Shown piece after piece: positions 54,388 to 63,173 of a stretch of 64,000 bases of DNA. Under the pieces are notes generated by a model. That model ran no database searches, had not been told where the DNA came from, and saw only the letters and a program-made list of their open reading frames with translations. A program made the translations under genes and the position numbers. Every line of letters starts with the position of its first letter. Within the stretch, counting starts at the first letter, position 1. Source of the DNA: Pseudomonas graminis (GTDB lineage: Bacteria; Pseudomonadota; Gammaproteobacteria; Pseudomonadales; Pseudomonadaceae); assembly GCF_002093745.1 (NCBI RefSeq), contig NZ_MTSB01000015.1, positions 1 through 64,000 of the forward strand, in the 5' to 3' direction.

Positions 54388-56553
54388 ATGAAAATCTACA
54401 AGCTCATTGCTGTACTCATTTTGTTGCCCCTGGGCCTGAATCTTGTCGGTGTCTGGCAATTGCAGCGCAGTGTCGACAACACTCAGCGCCTGACCGAGAT
54501 TCAAGCCGAACTCCTGCATGCCCGTCCCTATTTCGAAAAACTGGCCAGATCGCCCAGCGCCCTGACGCGAACAATCGAGATAGACGGAGAAAACATCAGT
54601 ATCTCGATGGCACTGGCTCGTCTCGAAGAGGCAGAAAAGGGCCTCGACACGGTGGTGGTGCTGGGTCACGTCACCACCTGGCTGGCCAGGGCTGTCATCG
54701 CGCTGGGCCTGCTGGCTGCGCTGGTCGGAGGTGTCGGGCTGGCAGGGCTCAAGTGGGCCGGCTCGCGCGCGCTTCATTCGCGCGAGCGATTGCTGCACAC
54801 GTTCAGCCGGGTCAGTCGCATTCTGCCCTTTGTGTTGGTGGGGCACATCGTTGCGATGGGCGCAGCAGTGTCTGCCATCCTCAGTTTTGAAGCCTTGGGC
54901 CTGTGGCATGCGGGCCGCATGGCTGCGGGCGAGCTCAAATTGATCATCGTCGTGTTGATGGTGGTCGCCGCGTGCCTGTATTCGATCTGGCAGATGGGCA
55001 AACAATTGCGCGTCATGCTGCGCATGTTCGAACCCACCGCGATGCAGGTTCTGGGACGGGAAGTCACGCCTGACGAGGCACCGGTGCTATGGGCTGATGT
55101 CCGCGACCTGGCCGGGCGGCTCGGTGCGCTGTCACCGGATCACATCGTGCTGGGCATGACCGAGGGCTTTTACGTCACGTCGAGCGACGTCTCTCTTCAG
55201 CCATCCGAAGTCACCCTCAAGGGCCGTACCCTGCATGTGCCCATCATGTACCTGGGGCTGATCGATGCTGCCGAAACCCGTGCGGTGATCGGTCACGAGC
55301 TGGCGCATTTTGCCGGTGAGGACACTGAATACAGCCTGCGCTTTCTACCCATTTACGATGGCATCGGTCGCAGCCTGGGCGTGATCGCTGAAACCATGTT
55401 GTTCAGCGATGTACTTCAGCGCACGATCTTGCGTCCGGCCTTCATGCTGGGCATTTACTTCCTGGAGAGCTTCGATCACACCGTCAACCACTGGAGCCGT
55501 GTGCGGGAACTGGCTGCTGATGCGGCCGGTGCGACACTGGCGGGCAATGCGGCTGCCGCCTCGGCGCTGGTGCGTATCTCGGCGATTGACCCGCTGCTGC
55601 AAGAACGTGTTTACCTGCACATTGCTCATGCCACCAACCCAGAGCCCGGGCAGGTGCTGACCAAGGACCTGCCGACCAGCGTGCTGCATGAACTGGCCGA
55701 TCAGACGCTGGCGCTGCCTGAAGAAGAAATGGCCATTCAGTTACCGCACCCGTCAGACACGCATCCCTCCAATGGCGAGCGCGTGGCGGCCCTGCACGTC
55801 GCTGCCGATGAAGCGATCCGCGCAGGCACCCGACCGGTGATTGCAGCCCAGGCCTGCGCTGCTATGGATCACTATTTCATCGACCCCCAGGCGCTGCGCG
55901 TCCGCCTCACCGAGGACTTCATGTGTCATCAGGTCGCCCATGACGCGGAGCTGGTGACCGAACTACGCACACGTGCCAACAGCGTCAGCGGTGACGTCGC
56001 CTTGCATGAAGGCGCTCGTCTGCGGGGGATACTGTTCCTGATCATACTGACCCCTTTGCTGATACTGGGCATCGTCATGATGGTCAAAGGGCTGTCCTCC
56101 CACCAAGGGCTTACAGAGAAGCGAAATGACTTGTTGATTGCAGCGGGGATCCTGATGTTGTTCGCGGCCCTTCTGCTGCCCTTCGCCCTGCGTTTATGCT
56201 TGCGTGCCAACAAGACCGCCTTGGTGCTGACTCCGGATCACTTTGTGTTCGCCAACCTGAAGTCCCCCATTCCTGTTCAGCACATCGCTGATTTCGATCT
56301 GCATGTCGCTTATGGGGCATTTTTAACCTTGCACCTGGACGACGAGGCGCCCTTGCCCGAACGAGCGTCACGTTCATTCTCTTCACCGAACGCGAAAGTC
56401 TTCAAGAAGAAGCGCCGCGTTGTTCTGATGCTGGCGCAATTCTGCCGGGATGGGAAAAAGCTGAAGCCCGACGAGCTGGGCCAACTGATCGCGGACTACG
56501 TGAACGCTGGCGTTGCACGGCGCCTGCTGGAGCAGCGTTTCACGAAGGTTTAG
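54388..56553 (+). CDS. M48-family membrane metalloprotease
   Basis: A 721-aa integral membrane protein. Membrane segments lie near residues 5-22, 92-118, 148-170, 182-202, and two late ones near 550-570 and 590-610. The zinc site is HELAH at residues 303-307 (VIGHELAHFAGED). A downstream ELAADAAGA segment provides the third ligand region typical of M48 (Ste24/HtpX type). It probably cleaves membrane or periplasmic proteins; substrates are unknown. It is longer than HtpX because of the N-terminal region and a soluble C-terminal domain of about 100 aa. It converges on rsmX copy 2. Confidence 0.85.
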   Translation: MKIYKLIAVLILLPLGLNLVGVWQLQRSVDNTQRLTEIQAELLHARPYFEKLARSPSALTRTIEIDGENISISMALARLEEAEKGLDTVVVLGHVTTWLARAVIALGLLAALVGGVGLAGLKWAGSRALHSRERLLHTFSRVSRILPFVLVGHIVAMGAAVSAILSFEALGLWHAGRMAAGELKLIIVVLMVVAACLYSIWQMGKQLRVMLRMFEPTAMQVLGREVTPDEAPVLWADVRDLAGRLGALSPDHIVLGMTEGFYVTSSDVSLQPSEVTLKGRTLHVPIMYLGLIDAAETRAVIGHELAHFAGEDTEYSLRFLPIYDGIGRSLGVIAETMLFSDVLQRTILRPAFMLGIYFLESFDHTVNHWSRVRELAADAAGATLAGNAAAASALVRISAIDPLLQERVYLHIAHATNPEPGQVLTKDLPTSVLHELADQTLALPEEEMAIQLPHPSDTHPSNGERVAALHVAADEAIRAGTRPVIAAQACAAMDHYFIDPQALRVRLTEDFMCHQVAHDAELVTELRTRANSVSGDVALHEGARLRGILFLIILTPLLILGIVMMVKGLSSHQGLTEKRNDLLIAAGILMLFAALLLPFALRLCLRANKTALVLTPDHFVFANLKSPIPVQHIADFDLHVAYGAFLTLHLDDEAPLPERASRSFSSPNAKVFKKKRRVVLMLAQFCRDGKKLKPDELGQLIADYVNAGVARRLLEQRFTKV

Positions 56554-56593
56554 AAGGGGGGGCGGTGTACCGCTCGACTTTTCTGCGGGCAAC

Positions 56594-56706
56594 AAAAAAC
56601 CCGCCGAGGCGGGTTTTTCCAAGACCATCCCGACTCCCTGTCGGCTGCCTCCAAGGCAATGGTCGATCATCCTTGATCGTGGTGAACTCCTGTTCACCAC
56701 TTGATG
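56594..56706 (-). ncRNA. rsmX: RsmX small regulatory RNA (copy 2)
   Basis: This is a near-copy of the RNA at 16079-16191, on the opposite strand. It has the same order of GGA motifs (AGGA, CAAGGATG, TGGA, GGGA, CGGGA), the shared segment GGCAGCCGACAGGGAGT, and a terminator with CCCGCC / GGCGGG followed by T6. A -10 TAAGAT lies at 56713-56718. The predicted length is about 113 nt. It should bind RsmA/CsrA. Confidence 0.9.
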
Positions 56707-56762
56707 GATCCAATCTTACGAGGCTTGCCCCGGGTCGGAAATAGCCAACTTCCTCCAGCGCG

Positions 56763-56780
56763 TGTAAGCCTTTCGCTATA
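56763..56780 (-). promoter_or_regulatory. GacA-type upstream activating site of rsmX (copy 2)
   Basis: On the minus strand TATAGC-N6-CTTACA, identical in both half-sites and spacing to the site before copy 1, centred about 65 bp upstream of the predicted RNA start. Confidence 0.82.
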
Positions 56781-56883
56781 GCTCATCGAGTCGCCTCGGA
56801 GAGCGGGTCGGGCAGCCGGGTATCCTGGCGTCAGAAAAAAAACCTGATCCGGCAGATGGGTCGAAGGCAAAAATCGCAGGCAT

Positions 56884-56999
56884 AAAAAAACCCGCCGAAG
56901 CGGGTTTGTACCAAGACCATTCCAACTCCCTGTCGGCTGCCTTCCCGGCGATGGTCGATCGTCCCTGATCCTGGCGAACTCCTTGTTCGCCAGTTGTTG
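56884..56999 (-). ncRNA. rsmX: RsmX small regulatory RNA (copy 3)
   Basis: The third and most divergent rsmX, in tandem with copy 2 and read in the same direction. GGA motifs are kept (AAGGA, CAGGGACG fitting CANGGAYG, GGGA), as is GGCAGCCGACAGGGAGTT and the terminator (ACCCGC TTCG GCGGGT, T7). The -10 TAAGAT is at 57006-57011. The copies share only partial identity in the promoter spacer, so they are not a recent duplication. Confidence 0.9.
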
Positions 57000-57055
57000 G
57001 ATCCAATCTTACGGTGCATACGAGGGGCGCAAAATAGCCAAATTACCTTTTTGCG

Positions 57056-57073
57056 TGTAAGCGATTGGCTATA
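57056..57073 (-). promoter_or_regulatory. GacA-type upstream activating site of rsmX (copy 3)
   Basis: On the minus strand TATAGC-CAATCG-CTTACA. The half-sites match the other two copies while the 6-bp spacer and flanks differ, which shows selection on the half-sites. Confidence 0.82.
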
Positions 57074-57171
57074 AGAGCGTAAGGTTTCTCCGAATATTCG
57101 TCTGTGCATCCCCGCCCAGAAAGCCTCAATCACCGCTATGAGCCCCAGCCTGCAAGGGCTCGCGTTGACCG

Positions 57172-57993
57172 CTAGGGCGTAAACGTCGCCGCTATGTCGC
57201 AATAGCGCTGCTCGGCGTTTTTGCTCTCTTCATCACGATTTCGGGCGGCGCGGCGGGTCCATTCCCGGCATTCCTCCCTGAAGTTGACCTGCGCCGCCTT
57301 ACGGCACTCTCGGCGCTCCAGTGAGTGAATGGCGAAGTTCTGGCACACGCTGTCGGCGTCGATGGTGTTGCCGTACACACGCCATTGCGCACGGTAACGA
57401 TTGCGGCCATCCCACTCGCGGATGGAGACCGTCGCAACGCTGTAGGGCCTGGAGGAACGAGCGGGGCTGCGGGTTGCATTGGCCTTGAAATCGGCCATGT
57501 AGTCTGCGGACACCATGCCTTTGGCCGTTTCCGCCTGAGTTGGTCGAGGGATCTGGCCGAATCGGCAGTTCAGTACGCTCTCATCAATCACGTTGCCGTT
57601 CTTTATGCAGGTGTCCAGAGGCTGAACGTTAACCGGCGGGTTCTGAGTGCCCGAGACGGGCAGAAGGTCAGAAGGCCTGCCTGATTGCGCGGGCGGAGAA
57701 CTGGCGGCTGTTGCGGGTTCTCTGTCGATCACGGTCACCGGTGTTTCTGCCGGCGAGTGTTCGATAAGCGGCTCAGGCGCAGCTTTGGGGCCTCGCTGGT
57801 GGGAGGCGACCATCCCGGCGATGCATCCGGCCACGATCAGGCCTGCCAGCCACAGTGCGTAGGGGCGGGATCGACGAGGCTGAACCAGACGTTTTCGGCT
57901 GGGGTGCGAACCCAGCACCACATCGACCTGGCCCGGCACAAGGCGCTGAATACGGATAACCCCGTCGTCCTCGGATTGCTGTGTGGAATCCAT
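57172..57993 (-). CDS. Membrane-anchored protein of unknown function
   Basis: A 273-aa protein with a cytoplasmic basic N-terminus (SHPSRKRLVQPRRSRPY), one membrane segment (about 46-62, LWLAGLIVAGCIAGMVA), a Pro/Ser/Ala-rich linker and a periplasmic domain. The latter has at least six Cys (DTCIKNGNVIDESVLNCRFG, VCQNFAIHSLERRECRKAA, EECREW, QRYCD), suggesting disulfides. I do not recognise the family. It lies directly upstream of rsmX copy 3 on the same strand. GGAGCAGGA precedes the ATG. Confidence 0.75.
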   Translation of the reverse strand: MDSTQQSEDDGVIRIQRLVPGQVDVVLGSHPSRKRLVQPRRSRPYALWLAGLIVAGCIAGMVASHQRGPKAAPEPLIEHSPAETPVTVIDREPATAASSPPAQSGRPSDLLPVSGTQNPPVNVQPLDTCIKNGNVIDESVLNCRFGQIPRPTQAETAKGMVSADYMADFKANATRSPARSSRPYSVATVSIREWDGRNRYRAQWRVYGNTIDADSVCQNFAIHSLERRECRKAAQVNFREECREWTRRAARNRDEESKNAEQRYCDIAATFTP

Positions 57994-58157
57994 TCCTGCT
58001 CCAGATCAAGCGTTATGTGGAGGTAAGCACGGCGTCTTCTGGTGACGCCGCTGGCATGAAATCTCAAGTTTATCGGCTGTGCGCGGTGTTTCTGTAACGC
58101 ATTGACGCTATGTGCGGCAAGCCTGGCGCGCTAAGGTTGTGACCGTTTTGTTGACTG

Positions 58158-60101
58158 ATGGAAGAACCGCGAATGCACCAGCGTCTTGAACAGGTTTTTG
58201 GATACACGCAGTTCCGGCCGGGGCAGGAGGCGGCCATCAGTGCTGTGCTGTCGGGGCGCTCGGCGGCGGCGATTTTTCCGACCGGTTCAGGCAAGTCGCT
58301 GTGCTACCAGTTACCCGCGTTGATGCTGCCGCATTTGACGCTGGTGGTTTCGCCGTTGCTGGCGCTGATTCAGGATCAACTGGCCTTTCTGCACCGTCAC
58401 GGCATTTCGGCGGCGAGCATCGATTCGGCGCAGAGCCGGGATGACGTCGCTGACGTGATGGCCAGGGCGCGCTCCGGGGAGCTGAAAATCCTCATGATCT
58501 CGGTCGAACGGCTCAAGAATGAGCGCTTCCGCAATTTCATCGCCCAAGTGCCGATTTCCTTGCTGGTGGTCGACGAGGCGCACTGCATCTCGGAGTGGGG
58601 GCATAACTTTCGGCCCGATTACCTGAAGCTGCCGGACTATCAGCGCGAGTTCAATATCCCCCAGACCTTGCTGCTGACCGCGACCGCGACGCCGCAAGTC
58701 ATCATCGACATGCAGGACAAGTTCGCCATCGCCCCTGACGATGTCATCACCACCGGTTTCTACCGCGCCAACCTGCACTTGTGGGTCAAGCCGGTCAGCG
58801 GGCGTGACAAGCGACGGCGTCTGGTGGAATGGCTCGGCGAGCGGGCGGGGCAGCCGACGATTGTTTACGTCACGCTGCAAAAGACCGCCGAGTACATCGC
58901 CGCCCACCTCGAACAGAACGGGCTGCCGGCCAGTGCCTACCATGCGGGGTTGCCCAATGATCAGCGCGAGTCCATCCAGAAGCGGTTCATGGGCGGCAGC
59001 CTGAATTGCATTGTGGCGACCATCGCGTTCGGAATGGGCATCGACAAGAGCGACATCCGCAACGTGGTGCATTTCGACCTGCCCAAGTCCATCGAAAACT
59101 ACAGCCAGGAAATCGGCCGGGCAGGGCGCGACGGTGCGGCTTCCGACTGTCTGGTGCTGGCCAATCGCGACAGCCTCAACGTGCTGGAGAACTTTGTGTA
59201 CGGCGATACGCCAGAGCGCGAGGGGATTGCGCGCGTGCTGGAGGATTTGCTCAACGCGCGCGCTGACGGGCAATGGGAGTTTCTGCTCGGGCCGCTGGCC
59301 GATCTCAGCAACATTCGTCAGTTGCCGCTCAAGACATTGCTGGTGCAGCTGGAGCTGCGCGGGATCATTGCCCCGCGTTACGCTTACTTTGCGGAGTACC
59401 GTTTCAAGTTCCTGCTTCAGCCGCATGACCTGATGGCGCGTTTCGAAGGCGAGCGGCAGCAGTTCGTTCAAGCGCTGATTGATACGTCCAGCCGGGCGCG
59501 GACCTGGGCCACGGTCAACTTTGACGCGATGTATCAGCAATACGGTGCCGAGCGAGGGCGGGTGGTCAAGGCGCTGGATTACTTTCAGGAAAAGGGCTGG
59601 ATCGAGCTTGAAAGCAAACAGATGACCGAGGTGTACAGCCTGTTGCGCAGCGATTTCGAGCCCCAGGCCCTAAGCGCCGAGCTGCACGACTATTTTGCCC
59701 ATCACGAGGCCACCGAGGTGGCGCGCATTCACACCATGCTTGACGTGTTTGCCAGCGATCAATGCCTGACTCATCGGTTGGCAAGCTACTTTGGCGATCT
59801 CAATGCGCCGCAGCAATGTGGCCACTGCTCGGTCTGCCACGGCGACGTCGCATACCTGCCCGAGCCGCCCGCATTGGAACCGCTGGAAAGCCGCGACTTT
59901 CAGCAGGCCTGCGCAGACTTTATCCACAAGCATCAGGACTACACCGGCCAGTTGCCCAGTGCGGAATGCCTGACGCGTTTTCTGTGCGGCATCAGTGTGC
60001 CGTTGTTCACCAAACTAAAGGCCCGCGCCACCACCGGGTTTGCGGTGCTGGAGGATTACCCCTATGCGCAGGTGAGGGCGTGGGTGCAGGCGAGGCTTTA
60101 A
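58158..60101 (+). CDS. RecQ-family ATP-dependent DNA helicase
   Basis: A 647-aa superfamily 2 helicase. Motif 0 is GYTQFRPGQEAAI, Walker A is TGSGKS (residues 42-47), Walker B is VVDEAH with the RecQ aromatic loop HCISEWGHNFRPDY, and motif VI is QEIGRAGRDG. A cysteine cluster near residues 550-560 (QCGHCSVCHG) is the RecQ zinc region. I see no clear HRDC domain; the C-terminal 80 residues are different and it is shorter than a full RecQ, so it may be a second RecQ-like enzyme rather than the main one. ATG at 58173 is an alternative start. Confidence 0.9.
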   Translation: MEEPRMHQRLEQVFGYTQFRPGQEAAISAVLSGRSAAAIFPTGSGKSLCYQLPALMLPHLTLVVSPLLALIQDQLAFLHRHGISAASIDSAQSRDDVADVMARARSGELKILMISVERLKNERFRNFIAQVPISLLVVDEAHCISEWGHNFRPDYLKLPDYQREFNIPQTLLLTATATPQVIIDMQDKFAIAPDDVITTGFYRANLHLWVKPVSGRDKRRRLVEWLGERAGQPTIVYVTLQKTAEYIAAHLEQNGLPASAYHAGLPNDQRESIQKRFMGGSLNCIVATIAFGMGIDKSDIRNVVHFDLPKSIENYSQEIGRAGRDGAASDCLVLANRDSLNVLENFVYGDTPEREGIARVLEDLLNARADGQWEFLLGPLADLSNIRQLPLKTLLVQLELRGIIAPRYAYFAEYRFKFLLQPHDLMARFEGERQQFVQALIDTSSRARTWATVNFDAMYQQYGAERGRVVKALDYFQEKGWIELESKQMTEVYSLLRSDFEPQALSAELHDYFAHHEATEVARIHTMLDVFASDQCLTHRLASYFGDLNAPQQCGHCSVCHGDVAYLPEPPALEPLESRDFQQACADFIHKHQDYTGQLPSAECLTRFLCGISVPLFTKLKARATTGFAVLEDYPYAQVRAWVQARL

Positions 60102-60107
60102 AACGAA

Positions 60108-60133
60108 AACCGGCCGCTCGAGAGCGGCCGGTT
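60108..60133. terminator. Bidirectional hairpin after the RecQ-like gene
   Basis: A perfect 12-bp stem (AACCGGCCGCTC / GAGCGGCCGGTT) with A-rich sequence on the left, between convergent genes. It would give a U-poor end on the plus strand and a U-containing end on the minus strand. Confidence 0.65.
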
Positions 60134-60156
60134 GCCATACTTCAGCGCATCAGCGA

Positions 60157-60621
60157 TCAACGATCGTGGCGACGATGACCATGGTGTTTCGGGCGATGGC
60201 CGTGGCCACGGTAATCGCGACGATCATCACGGCCGCCGCGATAGCGACGGTCTTCACTGCGGCTTTCGTTGCCCATGTAATTGCCGAGCGCAGCGCCACC
60301 GCCCCCGCCTACGGCTGAACCCACCAGGCTGCCGGTGTTGCCGCCCACGCTGCGGCCCAGCACGTTACCGCCTGCCGCGCCCAGGCCGCCGCCGATGGCG
60401 GCTTCTGTACGATTGCGGCGATCTGCACCCACCGCGCCACCGGCTGCGCCACCGACGCCTGCGCCAATCGCTGAACCGGTGCTGCCGCCGATCTGTTGAC
60501 CGACAACCGAACCGAGTACCCCACCCAATGCTCCGCCTACGCCTGATTCAATATTGCCGCCCGCAGAGGCTGCACCACTGATCAAGGTAAGAGACAACAA
60601 CAGTATCGAGGAATACTTCAT
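60157..60621 (-). CDS. Glycine-zipper protein, exported
   Basis: A 154-aa protein with a cleavable signal (MKYSSILLLSLTLISGAASA). A glycine-zipper region follows (about 21-115: GGALGGVLGSVVGQQIGG, GAGVGGAAGGAVGA, GGGLGAAGGNVLG), which could pack helices in or on a membrane. The C-terminus is rich in His and Arg (GHGHRPKHHGHRRH) and could bind metal or polyanions. The ATG at 60621 gives the signal peptide; an upstream extension to 60711 does not look coding. Function is unknown. Confidence 0.85.
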   Translation of the reverse strand: MKYSSILLLSLTLISGAASAGGNIESGVGGALGGVLGSVVGQQIGGSTGSAIGAGVGGAAGGAVGADRRNRTEAAIGGGLGAAGGNVLGRSVGGNTGSLVGSAVGGGGGAALGNYMGNESRSEDRRYRGGRDDRRDYRGHGHRPKHHGHRRHDR

Positions 60622-60775
60622 GTATGGAATCTCATAGGGATGACGGCGCGATATTGGTGTCAAGTGAAGAATGTAGCAATTCAAATCCGACGAGTAACAC
60701 GTTTGCCACAAATAAGCCTAAGTGCCTGTTTTGGTTAAGGAACTTAAATCATAAAACGCAGTCTTAGCTGACTTG

Positions 60776-60811
60776 CAAAAGGCCCGTTTCAACTGAAACG
60801 GGCCTTTTTTG
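60776..60811. terminator. Terminator downstream of the FdhF-like gene
   Basis: A strong symmetrical stem (AAGGCCCGTTTCA / TGAAACGGGCCTT) with T6 on the plus strand and TTTT on the minus strand. It ends the fdhD-fdhF transcript. Confidence 0.85.
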
Positions 60812-60836
60812 TGGGCAACTGAAACGGCGACGGGCA

Positions 60837-63173
60837 TCAGACGATACGTGCTGATTCTGCCGACCGTTCCAGACGAATCGCGACAAACTTCGACGTTGGC
60901 GTGCTGCTGCCATCGCCGACGCTTTCCAGCGGCACCAGCGGGTTGACTTCCGGGTAGTACGCGGCAGCCTGACCGGCCGGGATGTCGAACGGCAGCAAGG
61001 TGAAGCCCTTCACGCGACGCTCACGGTTATCGCTCCAGATCGAGATCAGGTCTGCTTTCTGGCCCGGCTGGAAGCCCAGTCGAATGATGTCGGCTTCGTT
61101 GACGAACAGCACGTCGCGCTGACCTTTGACACCGCGATAACGGTCGTCCAGGCCATAGATAGTGGTGTTGTACTGATCGTGAGAGCGCATCGATTGCATG
61201 ATCAGGTCCGGAATCTGCCCGGTCGAACTGATGCGTTCATGGATCAGGCTCAGCGGCAGCGCGTTGGACTTGAAATTGGCGCGAGTCGAAGCGGTGTTCC
61301 AGCGACGGGCGCCGGCGGCGTTGCCCAGGTAGAAACCGCCTGGGTGTTTGACGCGTTCGTTAAAGTCCTTGAAGCCCGGAATGGTGTCGGCAATCAGGTC
61401 TCGAATGCGGTTGTAATCCTCTACCAGCCACAACCAGTCCACCGGCTTCTTGCCCAGTGTCGCGTTGGCGATGCCTGCGATGATGGCGGGCTCCGAACGC
61501 ATGTGCTTCGACAGCGGCTGCAACTGGCCGTTGGAGGCGTGAACCATGCTGAACGAGTCCTCAACCGTGACCGCCTGCGGGCCTTGAGCCTGGACGTCGA
61601 TATCGGTACGACCGAAGCACGGCAGGATCAACGCGTCTTTGCCGTGGAACAGATGGCTACGGTTGAGCTTGGTGCTGATCTGCACCGTCAGGTCACAGTT
61701 GCTGAGCGCTTCGGCAGTGCGGTGGCTGTCCGGGGTGGCCTGGGCAAAGTTACCGCCCAGCGCGATGAACACCTTGGCGCGACCTTCAGCCATCGCGTGA
61801 ATGGCTTCGACCACGTTATGCCCGTTGTCACGTGGCACTTTGAACTGGAAGCGCTTTTCCAGGGCGTCCAGCAGAAACACCGGCGGGCGTTCGTTAATGC
61901 CCATCGTGCGGTCGCCTTGCACGTTGCTGTGACCACGAACCGGGCACAGACCTGCGCCTGGACGGCCAATGTTGCCGCGCAGCAGCATCAGGTTGGCGAT
62001 TTCCTGGATGGTCGCCACCGAGTGACGGTGCTGAGTGATGCCCATCGCCCAGCACATGATGACGTTCTTGCCCTTGGCGTACATGCGCGCAGATTGCTCG
62101 ATGTCGGTCAGGGGCAGGCCGGACTGCTCGACGATCTCGTCCCACGACGTGTCATCGATGGCCGCCAGGTAATCAAGCACGCCTTCGGTGTGTTCGTTGA
62201 GGAACGCGTGGTCAAACACCGACGCCTCGTTGGCCAGCTGTGCTTCGCGCTCCCATCGCAGCAGGAACTTGGCCATGCCGCGCAGCAAGGCCATGTCGCC
62301 ACCCAGCGCAGGACGGAAGTAAGCGGTGTTGGTCGGGCGGTCGCCGTTGGTGAGCATCTCGACCGGGTGCTGCGGATGCTGGAAGCGTTCCAGGCCACGC
62401 TCTTTGAGCGGGTTGACGCAAACCACCTGTGCGCCACGCTGTACCGCTTCACGCAGAGGTTCAAGCATGCGCGGGTGGTTGGTGCCAGGGTTCTGGCCGA
62501 GGACAAAAATGGCGTCGGCGTGTTCGAAATCATCGAACGTCACCGTGCCTTTGCCCACGCCGACACTTTGTGACAGCGCGACGCCACTGGCTTCGTGGCA
62601 CATGTTCGAGCAGTCAGGGAAATTGTTGGTGCCAAAAGCACGCACGAACAACTGGTACAGATACGCCGCCTCGTTGCTTGCACGGCCCGACGTGTAGAAC
62701 TCGGCCATGTTGGGGCTGGGCAGGTTGTTCAGGTGCTTGGCGATCAGCGAGAACGCATCGTCCCAGCTGACAGGTTTGTAGCGGTCGGTTTCGGCATCGT
62801 ACGCCATCGGCTCGGTCAGGCGACCCTGATACTCAAGCCAGTAATCGCTCTGTTCCAGCAGCGCGCTGACGCTGTGGCGGGCGAAGAAGGACGGGTCAAC
62901 GCGGCGCTTGGTGGCCTCCCAGTTGACGGCCTTGGCGCCGTTCTCGCAGAACTTCACCATGCCGCTTTCCGGCGAATCACCCCACGCGCAGCCCGGGCAG
63001 TCAAAGCCGCCGTTCTGGTTGGTCTTGAGCATCATGCGCAGGTTCTTCAGCGCATTGTCGCTGCCCAGCCAGTGTTGCGTCACGCTGATCAGTGCGCCCC
63101 AACCGCCTGCCGCACCTTTGTATGGCTTGTAGCGAGGGGTAGGTGTCTTGTCGGCTTGGTGATGAGTGCTCAC
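60837..63173 (-). CDS. FdhF/YdeP-type molybdopterin oxidoreductase
   Basis: A 778-aa enzyme of the molybdopterin oxidoreductase superfamily. The N-terminal motif is GGFDCPGCAWGD, the YdeP-type variant with too few cysteines for a full iron-sulfur ligand set. The cofactor-binding segments include FYTSGRASNEAAYLYQLFVRAFGTNNFPDCSNMCHEASG and a GQNPGTNHPRM block. The C-terminal dinucleotide-binding domain starts near 640 (QYNTTIYGLDDRYRG). Family members are annotated as formate dehydrogenase-like, though YdeP has been tied to acid resistance. The GTG start overlaps fdhD by 4 bp. It is cytoplasmic with no Tat signal. Confidence 0.9.
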   Translation of the reverse strand: MSTHHQADKTPTPRYKPYKGAAGGWGALISVTQHWLGSDNALKNLRMMLKTNQNGGFDCPGCAWGDSPESGMVKFCENGAKAVNWEATKRRVDPSFFARHSVSALLEQSDYWLEYQGRLTEPMAYDAETDRYKPVSWDDAFSLIAKHLNNLPSPNMAEFYTSGRASNEAAYLYQLFVRAFGTNNFPDCSNMCHEASGVALSQSVGVGKGTVTFDDFEHADAIFVLGQNPGTNHPRMLEPLREAVQRGAQVVCVNPLKERGLERFQHPQHPVEMLTNGDRPTNTAYFRPALGGDMALLRGMAKFLLRWEREAQLANEASVFDHAFLNEHTEGVLDYLAAIDDTSWDEIVEQSGLPLTDIEQSARMYAKGKNVIMCWAMGITQHRHSVATIQEIANLMLLRGNIGRPGAGLCPVRGHSNVQGDRTMGINERPPVFLLDALEKRFQFKVPRDNGHNVVEAIHAMAEGRAKVFIALGGNFAQATPDSHRTAEALSNCDLTVQISTKLNRSHLFHGKDALILPCFGRTDIDVQAQGPQAVTVEDSFSMVHASNGQLQPLSKHMRSEPAIIAGIANATLGKKPVDWLWLVEDYNRIRDLIADTIPGFKDFNERVKHPGGFYLGNAAGARRWNTASTRANFKSNALPLSLIHERISSTGQIPDLIMQSMRSHDQYNTTIYGLDDRYRGVKGQRDVLFVNEADIIRLGFQPGQKADLISIWSDNRERRVKGFTLLPFDIPAGQAAAYYPEVNPLVPLESVGDGSSTPTSKFVAIRLERSAESARIV

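Noticed and set aside
54103..55005. 300-aa minus-strand open frame
   Set aside because: It overlaps the M48 protease on the opposite strand, which has a clear zinc motif and membrane segments. The minus frame shows no family features.
58311..59540. 409-aa minus-strand open frame
   Set aside because: It is the antisense shadow of the RecQ-like helicase, whose motifs are intact.
61179..62573. 464-aa plus-strand open frame
   Set aside because: It is the shadow of the FdhF/YdeP-type gene; long antisense frames are expected in this GC-rich DNA.
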